Shown in pieces: positions 33,707 to 42,334 of a stretch of DNA of 61,062 nucleotides. Location of the stretch: contig JAJPJL010000109.1 in assembly GCA_021324255.1 (NCBI GenBank), positions 1 to 61,062 of the forward strand, in the 5' to 3' direction. The first letter of the stretch is position 1. Every line of letters begins with the position of its first letter. The position numbers were made by a program, and so were the translations under genes. Below the pieces are notes generated by a model. The model was not told where the DNA came from and ran no database searches. It saw only the letters and a list, made by a program, of their open reading frames with translations. The DNA is from Bacillota bacterium (lineage in GTDB: Bacteria > Sysuimicrobiota > Sysuimicrobiia > Sysuimicrobiales > Segetimicrobiaceae).

Positions 33707-35335
33707 CTAGTTCGACCCTCCGCACGTGGCCTCCGCCGGCTTTTCGCGGACGACGAGGCCGTCACGCACGCCGATCACGCTGAATCGTTCGGCGATGCGC
33801 GGCAGGCTCCCCGCCGCCTCCGCGGGGGTCGTCACCAGGTACGCCCGGCCCGGCGCGCACAGCTCCGCCCTCAGCACCGCGGCCTCGTTGACCCACGCGA
33901 CGCGGTGGTCCGTGTAGTACACGAGCGACGCCGGCATGCCGATGCGGTACGCGATGATCCGGTCGCCCGGCTGCAACCGGCGGCGGAGGTCGGCGGCGAG
34001 CGGCGGAATCGGCTTTTGCGCCTCCACCACCGGAAGCGTCACCGCGTACAGCACGGCGATGAACACGGCCATCGTCGCGGGCATCGTGAGAAACGCCCCG
34101 GTATACCGGCGGAGCCCGAACAGGACCGCGGTCAGCGCCGGGCCGACCACGAGCACCGCCACGGCGGCGACGAGCGCGGGACGCACCGCCTCGAACGCCT
34201 CGGGGTACCGGACGGTCACGAACGCCGTCACCGCGAGCCCGAGCAGCACGACGACCCCGATCTGCAGCACAAACGACGTCATGAGCGTGCGGCGGAGCCG
34301 GGCCGCCCCCTCGAAGAGAAACTCCTCCCACAGTCTCGCGATCGCGATCGCGGCGAACGGAAAGATCGGAAAGACGTCGTCCGGCAGCCGGCCGCCGCTG
34401 GCCACCGCCCCGGCAAACGCGATCGCGCACCACAGCAGGCAGAACAAGCTCCCGTCCTGCCAGCGCCGGTGGTAATGGTACACGAGCGCGCCGGGAACGA
34501 ATGCGGCCCACGGGACGGCGCCGAGGACGATCACCGGGACGTCGTAGAGCACGGCGCCGAGGCGGGCCTCGAGCGGCCGGACCCAGGACGCGCCAAACGC
34601 GGCGACCACGAACGCCGCGCCGCCGCGGGCGATCTGCACCGCGTACCAGGGACACGCCAGCGCGAGGTAGATCAGCGCGCCCCACAGCCACGGGATCTCC
34701 CGCCAGCGGCGCAGGGCTCGCCGGTATGCGAGGAACGGGACGAGGACCGCGGCGAGCAGGAGCAGGGTCACGGGGCCGCGCGTAAGCGTGGCCAGGCCGG
34801 CCCACAGGAAGCTGCGGAGATAGTCGCCGCGGGTCCGGTCGCGATAGCCGCGGTAGAAGGCGTGGACCGCGAGCAGCAGAAACGCCACCTCCGCGGCGTC
34901 CAGCACCGCCAGCCGCGAGAGCAGCAGGTACTCCAGCGTCGTGGCGAGGACGAGCCCGCTCAGGATCCCCGTGCGGGGGCCGAACCACTCCCAGCCGAGC
35001 ACGCACGTCACGGCGACTCCGAGCATGCCGAACACCGCCGCCCACGCCCGCATCGCCCACTCCGAGAACCCGAGCACCGCCCCCGCCCCCGCCTGCAGCC
35101 ACATCCATAACGGCGGCGGACCGTACCATGGACGGCCGTCGAGGTGGAGCATCCACGGGTCGTGCGTCGCGAGGATCTCGCGGCTGGCCTGGGCGTAGCG
35201 AGGTTCGTCGAGGTCCCACAGGGTTCCGGCGCCGAGCCGGAAAAAGAACAGCCCGCCGGAGAAGACGAGGACGAGCGCGAGCAGGAAGAGATACCGCCGC
35301 CTTGCCGGCGGTGACGCGCCGTCTGTGGCGGTCAC
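33707..35335 (-). CDS. ArnT-like polyprenyl-phosphate sugar transferase (GT39/GT83)
   Basis: Membrane glycosyltransferase of 542 aa with about 12 helices and a periplasmic C-terminal domain. The large first periplasmic loop has LWDLDEPRYAQASREILATH (Asp-Glu-Pro-Arg is the catalytic element of the family), then MLHLDGRPWYGPPPLWMWLQ. SRLAVLDAAEVAFLLLAVHA follows. In ArnT this uses polyprenyl-linked 4-amino-arabinose to decorate lipid A; the exact sugar here is not known. It starts in a GTGA overlap with the LptF/G gene, which ties it to lipid A export. Surface-charge modification is the plausible role. Confidence 0.9.
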   Translation of the reverse strand: MTATDGASPPARRRYLFLLALVLVFSGGLFFFRLGAGTLWDLDEPRYAQASREILATHDPWMLHLDGRPWYGPPPLWMWLQAGAGAVLGFSEWAMRAWAAVFGMLGVAVTCVLGWEWFGPRTGILSGLVLATTLEYLLLSRLAVLDAAEVAFLLLAVHAFYRGYRDRTRGDYLRSFLWAGLATLTRGPVTLLLLAAVLVPFLAYRRALRRWREIPWLWGALIYLALACPWYAVQIARGGAAFVVAAFGASWVRPLEARLGAVLYDVPVIVLGAVPWAAFVPGALVYHYHRRWQDGSLFCLLWCAIAFAGAVASGGRLPDDVFPIFPFAAIAIARLWEEFLFEGAARLRRTLMTSFVLQIGVVVLLGLAVTAFVTVRYPEAFEAVRPALVAAVAVLVVGPALTAVLFGLRRYTGAFLTMPATMAVFIAVLYAVTLPVVEAQKPIPPLAADLRRRLQPGDRIIAYRIGMPASLVYYTDHRVAWVNEAAVLRAELCAPGRAYLVTTPAEAAGSLPRIAERFSVIGVRDGLVVREKPAEATCGGSN

Positions 35336-36417
35336 CTGGCGGCCCGCGCCAGCAGGATCGTGCCGCCCGCTCCGATCAGCGCGTCGGGGAGCCAGGCGGC
35401 GAGGATGGGAGACACGAGCCGCCCATCGGAGGCGAGCTGGGATGGGATCGCAACGACGTAGTACGCCATCAGCACGAGGATGCTCAACCCGAGGCCCATG
35501 CTTGGCCCGGAGCGGTGCGGGCGGAGGCTGAGCGGGAGCGCGACGAGCGCGAACACGATGCAGCTCGCCGCCGTCGCGAACCGCGAGTTGAGCTCGCCGA
35601 CAAACGTCCGCGCATCGGCGCCCTCACGGTGCAGCGCCGCCACCTGCCGGAAGAGCTGGCGCAAATTCATGTCCGACGGCTGCTCCGGGGGCACCGTGAA
35701 CTCTTGCGGCGACCGCGGGACCGTCACCGCGAGCGTCTCGAACCCGGTGGTCACCACGCTGCCGTGCTGGAACGCGTAGACGTTGCCCCGGTGAAACGTC
35801 CATTCCACGCCGCGGCGATAGGTCGCGCTCTGCGCCTGGATCACCTCGAGCGGCTGGCCCGCGTCGAGATACACCACGGTCACGCCCGCGAGCGTGCGCG
35901 ACCGCGGATCGTAGCGATGCGCGCTGTACAGTGCGTTGCCGTGGGCCGTCGGGGCCTGGAAGAACACGTTGTCCACGGGCCGCAGATCCGGACCGTGCGC
36001 CATGACGTCGTTGAAGACGGTGCGGTACCGCGCATCGCTCAGGCTGACGACGCCCTCGGAGAAGACCAAGGCGCCGACCGTCGCCACGGCGCCGGCGGCG
36101 ACGATCGGCGCGGCCATCCGGTACAGGCTGATGCCCGAGACGCGCAGCGCCGCGATCTCGTTGTGGTCGTTGAGCCGGCCGATGCCGAGCACGGTCGCGA
36201 GCAGCACGCCCATCGGCACGCTGAACGCGACGAAGTACGGGATCTTGTACACCATCAACACGAGCGCGGTCTCGACGGCGACGCCCTGGCCGATCACGAG
36301 GCGGGCCAGGTAGAACAGGTGGTTCATCACCAGGAGCACGCTGAAGAGGCCGAGGCTGAACACAAACGAGGAGCCTACCTCCGCCCACAGCAGACGGTCC
36401 AGCAGGCTCGGTGTCAC
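35332..36417 (-). CDS. LPS export permease, LptF/LptG family
   Basis: Inner-membrane component of the Lpt machine, 361 aa. The layout is three helices, a periplasmic beta-jellyroll (about residues 110-270) and three helices. Visible: SVPMGVLLATVLGIGRLNDH (residues about 68-87), EIAALRVSGISLYRMAAPIV with the coupling helix, and C-terminal FVGELNSRFATAASCIVFAL. A stalk segment GPDLRPVDNVFFQAPT lies between. E. coli uses LptF plus LptG; here only one gene sits in the cluster, so a second copy may lie elsewhere or the protein may homodimerise. It overlaps lptB by 4 bases. Confidence 0.9.
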   Translation of the reverse strand: MTPSLLDRLLWAEVGSSFVFSLGLFSVLLVMNHLFYLARLVIGQGVAVETALVLMVYKIPYFVAFSVPMGVLLATVLGIGRLNDHNEIAALRVSGISLYRMAAPIVAAGAVATVGALVFSEGVVSLSDARYRTVFNDVMAHGPDLRPVDNVFFQAPTAHGNALYSAHRYDPRSRTLAGVTVVYLDAGQPLEVIQAQSATYRRGVEWTFHRGNVYAFQHGSVVTTGFETLAVTVPRSPQEFTVPPEQPSDMNLRQLFRQVAALHREGADARTFVGELNSRFATAASCIVFALVALPLSLRPHRSGPSMGLGLSILVLMAYYVVAIPSQLASDGRLVSPILAAWLPDALIGAGGTILLARAAR

Positions 36418-37169
36418 AGCCGGAACCCCTCCCCCAGGTACAGCCGCCTCGCCTCCGGGCTTTCGAGAAGCTCCTCCGGCTGGCCGCCAAAGAGAATCCG
36501 CCCGCCGTGGATGATCTCCGCGCGATCGGTGATGGCGAGCGTGTCACGGACGTTGTGATCCGTCACGATCACGCCGAGGCCGCGCTCACGAAGGTAGCGG
36601 ACCGTGTCCTGGAGCTCCTGCACCGACCGCGGGTCGATGCCGGTGAACGGCTCGTCCAACAACAAAAACGCCGGGTCGAGCGCGAGGGCCCGGGCGATCT
36701 CCACGCGCCGGCGCTCCCCGCCGGAAAGGGTCCACGCCGGTTGCGCCGCGACGCGGGCGAGGCCGAACTCCGCGAGCAGGTCCGCCGCCTTGTCGCGGCG
36801 GGCCTCCCGGGACAGTTGCGCGCGCTGCTCCAGCACGAGGAGCACGTTTTCCTCCACGGTGAGCCGCCGGAACACGGACGGCTCCTGGGCCAGGTACCCG
36901 AGCCCCCGCCGGACGCGGATGTCGACCGGCTCCGCGCTGACGTTGTGACTGCCAATCCACACCTCGCCCGCGTCCGGCCGGACGAGCCCGACCATCATAT
37001 AAAAGGTCGTCGTCTTGCCGGCGCCGTTCGGCCCGAGCAACCCCACGATTTCCCGGGGCCGCACGGACACCGAGACGCCGTCGACGACGGTCCGCTCCCC
37101 GTACCGCTTGCCGAGCCCCTCGGCGCGGAGCATCCCGCGCGAGCGCTCGAGCGGGATCACGCGGTTCAC
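36414..37169 (-). CDS. lptB: LPS export ABC ATPase LptB
   Basis: Cytoplasmic ATPase of 251 aa that powers lipopolysaccharide extraction with LptF/G. Walker A GPNGAGKTT near residue 46, Q-loop YLAQEPSVFRRLTVEEN near 95, signature LSGGERRRVEIARAL near 150, Walker B FLLLDEPFTGIDP near 175, His loop VIVTDHNVRDTL near 210. DEPFTGIDP and the Q-loop sequence are LptB-specific. The GTG start lies in a GTGA overlap with the lptA stop; a second start (ATG at 37133) is closer to the usual N-terminus. Confidence 0.96.
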   Translation of the reverse strand: MNRVIPLERSRGMLRAEGLGKRYGERTVVDGVSVSVRPREIVGLLGPNGAGKTTTFYMMVGLVRPDAGEVWIGSHNVSAEPVDIRVRRGLGYLAQEPSVFRRLTVEENVLLVLEQRAQLSREARRDKAADLLAEFGLARVAAQPAWTLSGGERRRVEIARALALDPAFLLLDEPFTGIDPRSVQELQDTVRYLRERGLGVIVTDHNVRDTLAITDRAEIIHGGRILFGGQPEELLESPEARRLYLGEGFRL

Positions 37170-38215
37170 GGCGGCGTCCCCTGCTGCCCCTGCTTGGGGT
37201 AGGCGACGATCGTGAACTGCCCGTCCGCGGTCGCGAGGTGCTGCGCCATGTTGACCGTGATGGTGTCCGCGGTGACCACGTCGCGATCCCGCGTCACGCG
37301 CGCATGCCCGGACAGGACCGCCGTCCGGGTGCCGCCGGCGTAGGTCGCGCGATCGGCCGACCCGTGCATGTCCTCGGCCGCGCGATCGAGCACAACATGC
37401 CCCGTGGCCACGGCATCATGCGTGCGGAGATCGGCGGCAATCCGATCCGCCTGCAGCCGATCGCCGCCGCGGGTTGCGACCGCGTCGCCCTCGACCGTGG
37501 CGTGCTGGGCGGCGCGGTCGTAGGTGATCCGGTCGCCCCGCAGCTCGGAGTCCGCGCGCGTCGCCACGACGTGCCCCGTCGCGACGACCTCGCGCTGATC
37601 GGGACGGTCGGTCGCCTCGACCCGGTCCGCGCTCATCGAGGTCCAGACGCCCTCGTCGAGAAAACGCGCATCGACATGGCCCTCGGCGACGAGATGACGC
37701 GACGCCAGCTCGGCCACGATGTGATCCGCGGTCAGCTGTCCCGCCGGGGCCGATACGGTCCCGCGCTCGGGCAACTCGGCCCGCCGGGCGGCCGCGCGAT
37801 ACATGATCACCGGCGCCGCCAAACGTTGGTCTCCGCGCGTGACAACCACCTCGCGCCCGCGAAACGTGTACTCCTCGGCCGCCGCGTCGTAGTCGATCCG
37901 GCTCGCGCCCTGAACGTCGACCGGGACCGGCCGCGGGGATGCCGCCGCGCCCGCAGGACCGCCCGGCGCGGGCGGCGCCGGCTGCGCCCACGCCCGGTCG
38001 AGTCCGACGCCATGGAGCAGAGCGGCCAGCGCCACCAGGACAGCGAGACGCCCGGCGGACGCAGCCGCGCGAACGAACGCGCGCCGGGGGACCACCCGGA
38101 GCGGCCCGGCCTCCGCCCGGCCGGTGAAGCGAGGGGAAGGCCGCCCGCACCCCTCGGCCGGTCGACGAACGGTCCCTCGGGCGACGCCCGTGGCCGGCCG
38201 AGCGGGCATCGTCAA
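37166..38215 (-). CDS. lptA: LptA/OstA-like periplasmic LPS transport protein
   Basis: OstA/LptA beta-jellyroll protein of 349 aa, about twice the length of E. coli LptA. It has a long N-terminal part with a membrane helix (LAVLVALAALLHGVGLDRAW) near residue 55. About eight repeats of the form 'ADRI-x-x-D-x-x-x-x-x-A-x-A-x-GHV' follow: LTADHIVAELASRHLVAEGH, DRVEATDRPDQREVVATGHV, LQADRIAADLRTHDAVATGH. The extra length suggests a longer bridge segment. The TTG start overlaps the lptC stop; the first 40 residues look like shadow sequence and the true start may be a GTG near residue 41. Confidence 0.85.
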   Translation of the reverse strand: MTMPARPATGVARGTVRRPAEGCGRPSPRFTGRAEAGPLRVVPRRAFVRAAASAGRLAVLVALAALLHGVGLDRAWAQPAPPAPGGPAGAAASPRPVPVDVQGASRIDYDAAAEEYTFRGREVVVTRGDQRLAAPVIMYRAAARRAELPERGTVSAPAGQLTADHIVAELASRHLVAEGHVDARFLDEGVWTSMSADRVEATDRPDQREVVATGHVVATRADSELRGDRITYDRAAQHATVEGDAVATRGGDRLQADRIAADLRTHDAVATGHVVLDRAAEDMHGSADRATYAGGTRTAVLSGHARVTRDRDVVTADTITVNMAQHLATADGQFTIVAYPKQGQQGTPP

Positions 38216-38922
38216 CGGACCGTCATGTGCACGTGGCCGAAGAACTGCGTCTCGCCGAGCCTGGTGTCCGAGATCATGCGGTCCGCGTACATGATGACGC
38301 GCTCTTCCACCACGCGGATGTTGCCGGTGCCGGTCACGCGGTCCGTGCCGGGCGTGTAGTTCAGCCGGTCCGCGTACAGCTGGCGGCCGGTTGCGCTCAC
38401 GCCGTGGACGTCGCCGGCCATCTGCACGTCCTTGGTGCGCGTGTCATAGGCGCCGGTGTTGCCCGTCACCGTCATGGCCGTGCCGTCCGGATCGTAGAAC
38501 ACCGCGTGCACGTTGCGGAGCTGCACGACCTGACCGCCGTCCCGGAGCGCGACGTCGTCCGCCGTGATCTGCCAGCGCCGGTGGCCCGACGCGTCCGTCT
38601 CCACAAGGCGCCCCGCGCGGATCTCTCCTTGCGCGGCGCCCGGTCCCGCCGCGCTTCTGCCGGCGGCGCCCGGCGCGGGCGCAGGTGCCGCCTGGGACGT
38701 GCGCGGCTGATCCGGATGGGCCGGGGGCGCCGAGGCCGGCGGCCGCGGCGCGGTCCCGGAGGGCGCCCCTCCCCAGGGGACGAGGCTCCACGCCAGCGCG
38801 GCGAGCAACAGCATCGGGACCGCCCACAGCACGCCGCGGCGTAGGCGCGTCACCGTGAATCGCCCGGCCGGTCTCCGCACCTCGCGCAGCCGCCTGTCGC
38901 TCTCACTCTGAACGGACATCAC
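38212..38922 (-). CDS. lptC: LptC-like LPS export protein
   Basis: A 236-aa single-pass inner-membrane protein: helix at residues 30-48 (GVLWAVPMLLLAALAWSLVP), then a Pro/Ala-rich linker (PHPDQPRTSQAAPAPAPGAA-like), then the LptC jellyroll. Signature strands are VETDASGHRRWQITADDVAL near residue 110 and YDPDGTAMTVTGNTGAYDTR, and VTGTGNIRVVEERVIMYADR near the end. LptC binds LPS from LptF/G and passes it to LptA. The linker is unusually long, about 65 residues. First gene after lpxB in transcription order; overlaps lptA. Confidence 0.88.
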   Translation of the reverse strand: MMSVQSESDRRLREVRRPAGRFTVTRLRRGVLWAVPMLLLAALAWSLVPWGGAPSGTAPRPPASAPPAHPDQPRTSQAAPAPAPGAAGRSAAGPGAAQGEIRAGRLVETDASGHRRWQITADDVALRDGGQVVQLRNVHAVFYDPDGTAMTVTGNTGAYDTRTKDVQMAGDVHGVSATGRQLYADRLNYTPGTDRVTGTGNIRVVEERVIMYADRMISDTRLGETQFFGHVHMTVR

Positions 38923-38998
38923 CCGTCCCTATCGTCCCCTTATAGACATCCGCCGAAGACGCGCGCCATCCACAACGCGGGGGCCCGCGCGGCCCCGT

Positions 38999-40156
38999 CT
39001 ATCGTATCGTGGGCGCCGCCCGCGTGTCCAGCAACCGCGCGACCTCGGCCGCGGCGCGCGCCAGCGCGCCGCCGGGACCGAGGCGGTCGCGCACCTCCGC
39101 GAGGTCGGCGCGCTGCCGCTCCCCGCCCGAGCCGAGGAGCCGCGACAACTCGTCGCGGATGCGCGGGCCCGTGACCTCGCGCTGCAATACCTCGGGGATC
39201 GCCCGGCGACCGAGCACGATGTTGGGGATCGAGAACCCGATCCGATCCATCCCGGGCGCCAGGACAAACCGGCGCGCGATCCACTCCGTCGTCCGGGACA
39301 CGCGATACACGATCACCATCGGCACCCCGAGGCATGCCGCCTGGAGCGGAGCCGTGCCCGACGCGACCACGACGGCGTCGGACGCGGCCATCACGTCGAG
39401 CGCGCGGCCGCCGACGACGACGATGTCGACCCCGGCCGCCTCCGCCGCGGCGGCCACCGCCGGTCCGAGGTGCGGAGCGGCTAGCGGCAGCGCGCACCGG
39501 ATCGCCTGCGACCGGGCGAGATCCCGGACGCCGGCCAGCATCGCCGGCAGGAGGACCCGCACTTCCTGGGCACGGCTCCCCGGGAGCACGCCGACCAGAG
39601 CCGCGTCGCGGACCCCCCACTCGGCGCGCGACGCGTCCCGCGGCGCGGCCGCGGCCGCCTCATCGACGGCCGGATGCCCCACGTAGACGACGTCCGCGCC
39701 GGCGCGCCGGTACGCCTCGGCCTCGAACGGAAACACGGCCAGCAGGCGCACCGCCGCGCGTGCCATGCGCGATGCGGACGCGCCGCGGCGGCCGTACGTC
39801 TGCGGCGGGAAGAAATACGCGATCGGCAGGCGGCCGGAAAACCGGGCGACGAGCTCGCGGTTCATCCCGGGGAAGTCGACGAGCAGGAGCAGCTCGGGGC
39901 GCGTCCGCTCGATCAGCCGAACGACCCGCCAGAACCGCGCCGCGAACACCGGGAGCCGCGCGTACGCTTCCGCGTACCCGATCACGCCCCAGCGCGTACT
40001 GTCGATCAGCACGTCGGCGCCGGCCGCCGCCATCGCCGGCCCGCCGACCGCCGACACGCGGAGGTCCGGGCGGACGCGCCGGAGCGCGGCGATCAACCCG
40101 CCGCCCTGGTGATCGCCCGACACCTCCCCCGCGACGGCGACGATTCGGGCCGGCAC
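38999..40156 (-). CDS. lpxB: Lipid-A-disaccharide synthase
   Basis: GT19 enzyme of 385 aa that joins UDP-diacylglucosamine and lipid X. Motifs: AVAGEVSGDHQGGGLIAALR at residues 8-27, VSAVGGPAMAAAGADVLIDS near 37-56, LLVDFPGMNRELVARF near 95, AYFFPPQTYGRRG near 115, and VVGGRALDVMAASDAVVVAS with GTAPLQAACLGVPMVIVYRV near 250-290. Both are the classic LpxB C-terminal substrate region. The start GTG lies 4 bases after the lpxI stop. Directly follows LpxI, whose product is its substrate. Confidence 0.96.
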   Translation of the reverse strand: MPARIVAVAGEVSGDHQGGGLIAALRRVRPDLRVSAVGGPAMAAAGADVLIDSTRWGVIGYAEAYARLPVFAARFWRVVRLIERTRPELLLLVDFPGMNRELVARFSGRLPIAYFFPPQTYGRRGASASRMARAAVRLLAVFPFEAEAYRRAGADVVYVGHPAVDEAAAAAPRDASRAEWGVRDAALVGVLPGSRAQEVRVLLPAMLAGVRDLARSQAIRCALPLAAPHLGPAVAAAAEAAGVDIVVVGGRALDVMAASDAVVVASGTAPLQAACLGVPMVIVYRVSRTTEWIARRFVLAPGMDRIGFSIPNIVLGRRAIPEVLQREVTGPRIRDELSRLLGSGGERQRADLAEVRDRLGPGGALARAAAEVARLLDTRAAPTIR

Positions 40157-40160
40157 GAAG

Positions 40161-41012
40161 TCAGGGCGGCGGAGTGTGCCCGTCGGGCGCGATCGCGGCC
40201 ACCGCGATCCCCGCCGCGTCCGCCGCCGCCACCAGCTGCTCGCGGTCGAGCACGATGGTGCGGCGGGCCTCGATCGCCAGCGCCGAGGCCCGGGCCGCGC
40301 TGAGCGCCGCCACCGTCCGTGGACCCACGACGGGCAGATCGTACCGCGCGTCCTGCGCGGGACGGCTCACCTTGACGACGACCGCGCCGGGCGCGAGCGC
40401 GCCCGCGCGCCGGATCATCTCGTCCGTACCCTCGGCCGCTTCCACCGCGACGACGACGCCGCGCCGCACCGCCACGGACTGCCCGACGTCCAGCGCGGCG
40501 ACGCCCCGGGCGATCCGCAACCCCAGCGCCGCATCCCTGGTCTCCTCCGGCGTGGGCGCGCGGCCGGTCAAGACGCCCGCGTCCGAGAGCAGGTGTCCGA
40601 CGTAGCGCGCCTGGCTCGCCACCTCGAATCCCGCCTCCTCGAGCACGCTGACGAAGACGCCGAGCAGGCCGGCGTCGCCCCAGTCGGGCGGCCGGCGCAG
40701 GGCGCGGGCGGCCTCGGCATCCGGCCGCGCCTCCCGCATCGCGGCGAGCTTGTCGACCTTGCCCGCGAGCAGCACCTCGCGCACGCCGTGACGGCGCAGC
40801 GTGTCGATGAGATCGGTGAGCGCGCCGAGCGGGATCGCGTAGTGCGCGTCCGCGAGTTCCCGCAACGCGGGATCGGCCGCCAGGACGTCGACGCACACCA
40901 CGCGCCGGCCGAGCCCGCGGGCGCCGCGGGCAATCTCAACCGGCAGCGACCCGGCCGCGGCGATCAATCCGACCGGCGTCGCCCCCGCCGCCGGCCCGCG
41001 CCCCCCGCTCAC
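40161..41012 (-). CDS. lpxI: UDP-2,3-diacylglucosamine pyrophosphatase LpxI
   Basis: DUF1009 enzyme of 283 aa that makes lipid X, replacing LpxH. The N-domain starts PVGLIAAAGSLPVEIARGAR. The LpxI family core is GALTDLIDTLRRHGVREVLL then AGKVDK. The C-domain has TDEMIRRAGALAPGAVVVKV and YDLPVVGPRTVAALSAARAS, with the acidic EGTDEM as metal site. The start is GTG at 41012, whose TGA overlap with the lpxA stop (GTGA) couples the two. The frame upstream of this start is not coding. LpxI is typical of alphaproteobacteria and many Terrabacteria diderms. Confidence 0.95.
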   Translation of the reverse strand: MSGGRGPAAGATPVGLIAAAGSLPVEIARGARGLGRRVVCVDVLAADPALRELADAHYAIPLGALTDLIDTLRRHGVREVLLAGKVDKLAAMREARPDAEAARALRRPPDWGDAGLLGVFVSVLEEAGFEVASQARYVGHLLSDAGVLTGRAPTPEETRDAALGLRIARGVAALDVGQSVAVRRGVVVAVEAAEGTDEMIRRAGALAPGAVVVKVSRPAQDARYDLPVVGPRTVAALSAARASALAIEARRTIVLDREQLVAAADAAGIAVAAIAPDGHTPPP

Positions 41013-41827
41013 CGCGGGAACCCCGCGCCCCGCTCGCGGCTGGCCCGGATAAACTCCAAGAGATGCGCGATCTCGGCGCACGGCTCGATCTCGGCTTCGA
41101 TCCGCGCGACCGCCCGCGCGACGTCGAGCCCCGAGCGCACGAGGAGGCGGTGCGCGCGGCGGAGCTTGTCCTGCGCCGCCCGGGGAACGTTCGCGCGCTG
41201 GAGCCCGACGCGGTTGATCGCCACGGTCCGCGGGGGATTGCCGTTGACGAGCATGTACGGCAGCACGTCCTGGACGATGCGGCTCAACCCGCCGACCATG
41301 GCGAGGGTCCCGATGTGCGCGAACTGGAGGACGCCGACCATGCCGCCCAGCACCGCCCGATCCCCGACCACGACGTGCCCGGCCAGCTGGCAGCCGTTGG
41401 TGATGAGGACGTGGCGGCCGATGCGGCAGTTGTGACCGGCGTGCGCATAGGCCAGGATCTCGGTGTCGTCGCCCACCACGGTCTCGCCGCCGGCGCCGGT
41501 GGCCCGGCTCACGGACACGTACTCCCGGATCGTGACGCGGTCGCCGATCCTGAGAACGGTCGGCTCCCCGGAGAAGTGGTGGTCCTGGGGCGGGCCGCCG
41601 AGGACCGCGTGCGCGAAAATCCGGCAGTCGCGCCCGATCACCGTGCACGGCTCGATCACGACGTGCGGGCCGATCCACGTGCCCTCGCCGATGCGCGCCC
41701 GCGGCGCGATCACCGCATAGGGGCCGACGCGGACGCCGGCGCCGAGGTCTGCGGCCGGATCGACGACCGCGGTGGGATGGATCTCGACGGCTCGCGTCCC
41801 GGACGGCATCGCCGGCTCAGCGGTGCT
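41009..41827 (-). CDS. lpxA: UDP-N-acetylglucosamine acyltransferase
   Basis: First enzyme of lipid A synthesis, acylating UDP-GlcNAc at O3. A left-handed beta-helix of hexapeptide repeats (about residues 15-195): IHPTAVVDPAADLGAGVRVG, RIGEGTWIGPHVVIEPCTVI. The catalytic His lies in YAHAGHNCRIG near residue 125. The helical C-terminus (RAAQDKLRRAHRLLVRSG) is the usual cap. Near 270 aa. The start is uncertain: the GTG at 41827 overlaps the fabZ stop by 11 bases, with AGGCGG upstream; a GTG at 41842 and an ATG at 41809 are alternatives. Substrate chain length cannot be read by eye. Confidence 0.95.
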   Translation of the reverse strand, partial: STAEPAMPSGTRAVEIHPTAVVDPAADLGAGVRVGPYAVIAPRARIGEGTWIGPHVVIEPCTVIGRDCRIFAHAVLGGPPQDHHFSGEPTVLRIGDRVTIREYVSVSRATGAGGETVVGDDTEILAYAHAGHNCRIGRHVLITNGCQLAGHVVVGDRAVLGGMVGVLQFAHIGTLAMVGGLSRIVQDVLPYMLVNGNPPRTVAINRVGLQRANVPRAAQDKLRRAHRLLVRSGLDVARAVARIEAEIEPCAEIAHLLEFIRASRERGAGFPR

Positions 41828-42332
41828 CACTGGCCGCCTCACGGCCGATCAGCTTGCCGCCGGCGAGGACCATGTCCATCTCGTCCATGCTCATCTTCGA
41901 GTAGGTGAGCTCGCCGTCTGCGACCACGGCGCCGGCGACGCGCGACGTCACGGCGACCTTGCCGAACCGGCTGCGGGTCTTGAGCAACACCGCCTCGGTG
42001 ACGAGCTGGTCGCCCGGCCGCACCGGCCGCCGGAACCGCACCCGGTCGATGCCCGCGAAGTACGCGATGTGCCCCGCCGTCCCCGGCAGAAATGAGAAGA
42101 GCACCCCGCCGACCTGCGCCATCGCTTCCACGATCAGCACGCCGGGCATCACCGGATGCCCCGGGAAGTGGCCGGCAAAGAACGGCTCGTTGATCGACAC
42201 GTTTTTCAGGCCGACGATGCGCGTGCCCGGTTCCAGCTCCAGGATGCGGTCGACGAGCAGGAGCGGGTACCGGTGCGGCAGCCGGCGCATGATCTCCTTG
42301 ACGTCCAGCGCTCCCGCATGCTGTCGGTCCAC
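41817..42332 (-). CDS. fabZ: 3-hydroxyacyl-ACP dehydratase FabZ
   Basis: Hot-dog fold dehydratase of 171 aa in fatty acid elongation, sharing 3-hydroxyacyl-ACP with LpxA and LpxD. Active-site His and Glu are in GHFPGHPVMPGVLIVEAMAQVGG near residue 55. The N-terminal substrate stretch is PHRYPLLLVDRILELEPG. KNVSINEPFF precedes the active site. The tail (AGGKLIGREAASEHR) is slightly longer than usual. It starts 2 bases after lpxC ends and overlaps lpxA, the normal fabZ-lpxA order of diderm lipid A loci. Confidence 0.96.
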   Translation of the reverse strand: MDRQHAGALDVKEIMRRLPHRYPLLLVDRILELEPGTRIVGLKNVSINEPFFAGHFPGHPVMPGVLIVEAMAQVGGVLFSFLPGTAGHIAYFAGIDRVRFRRPVRPGDQLVTEAVLLKTRSRFGKVAVTSRVAGAVVADGELTYSKMSMDEMDMVLAGGKLIGREAASEHR

Positions 42333-42334
42333 CG

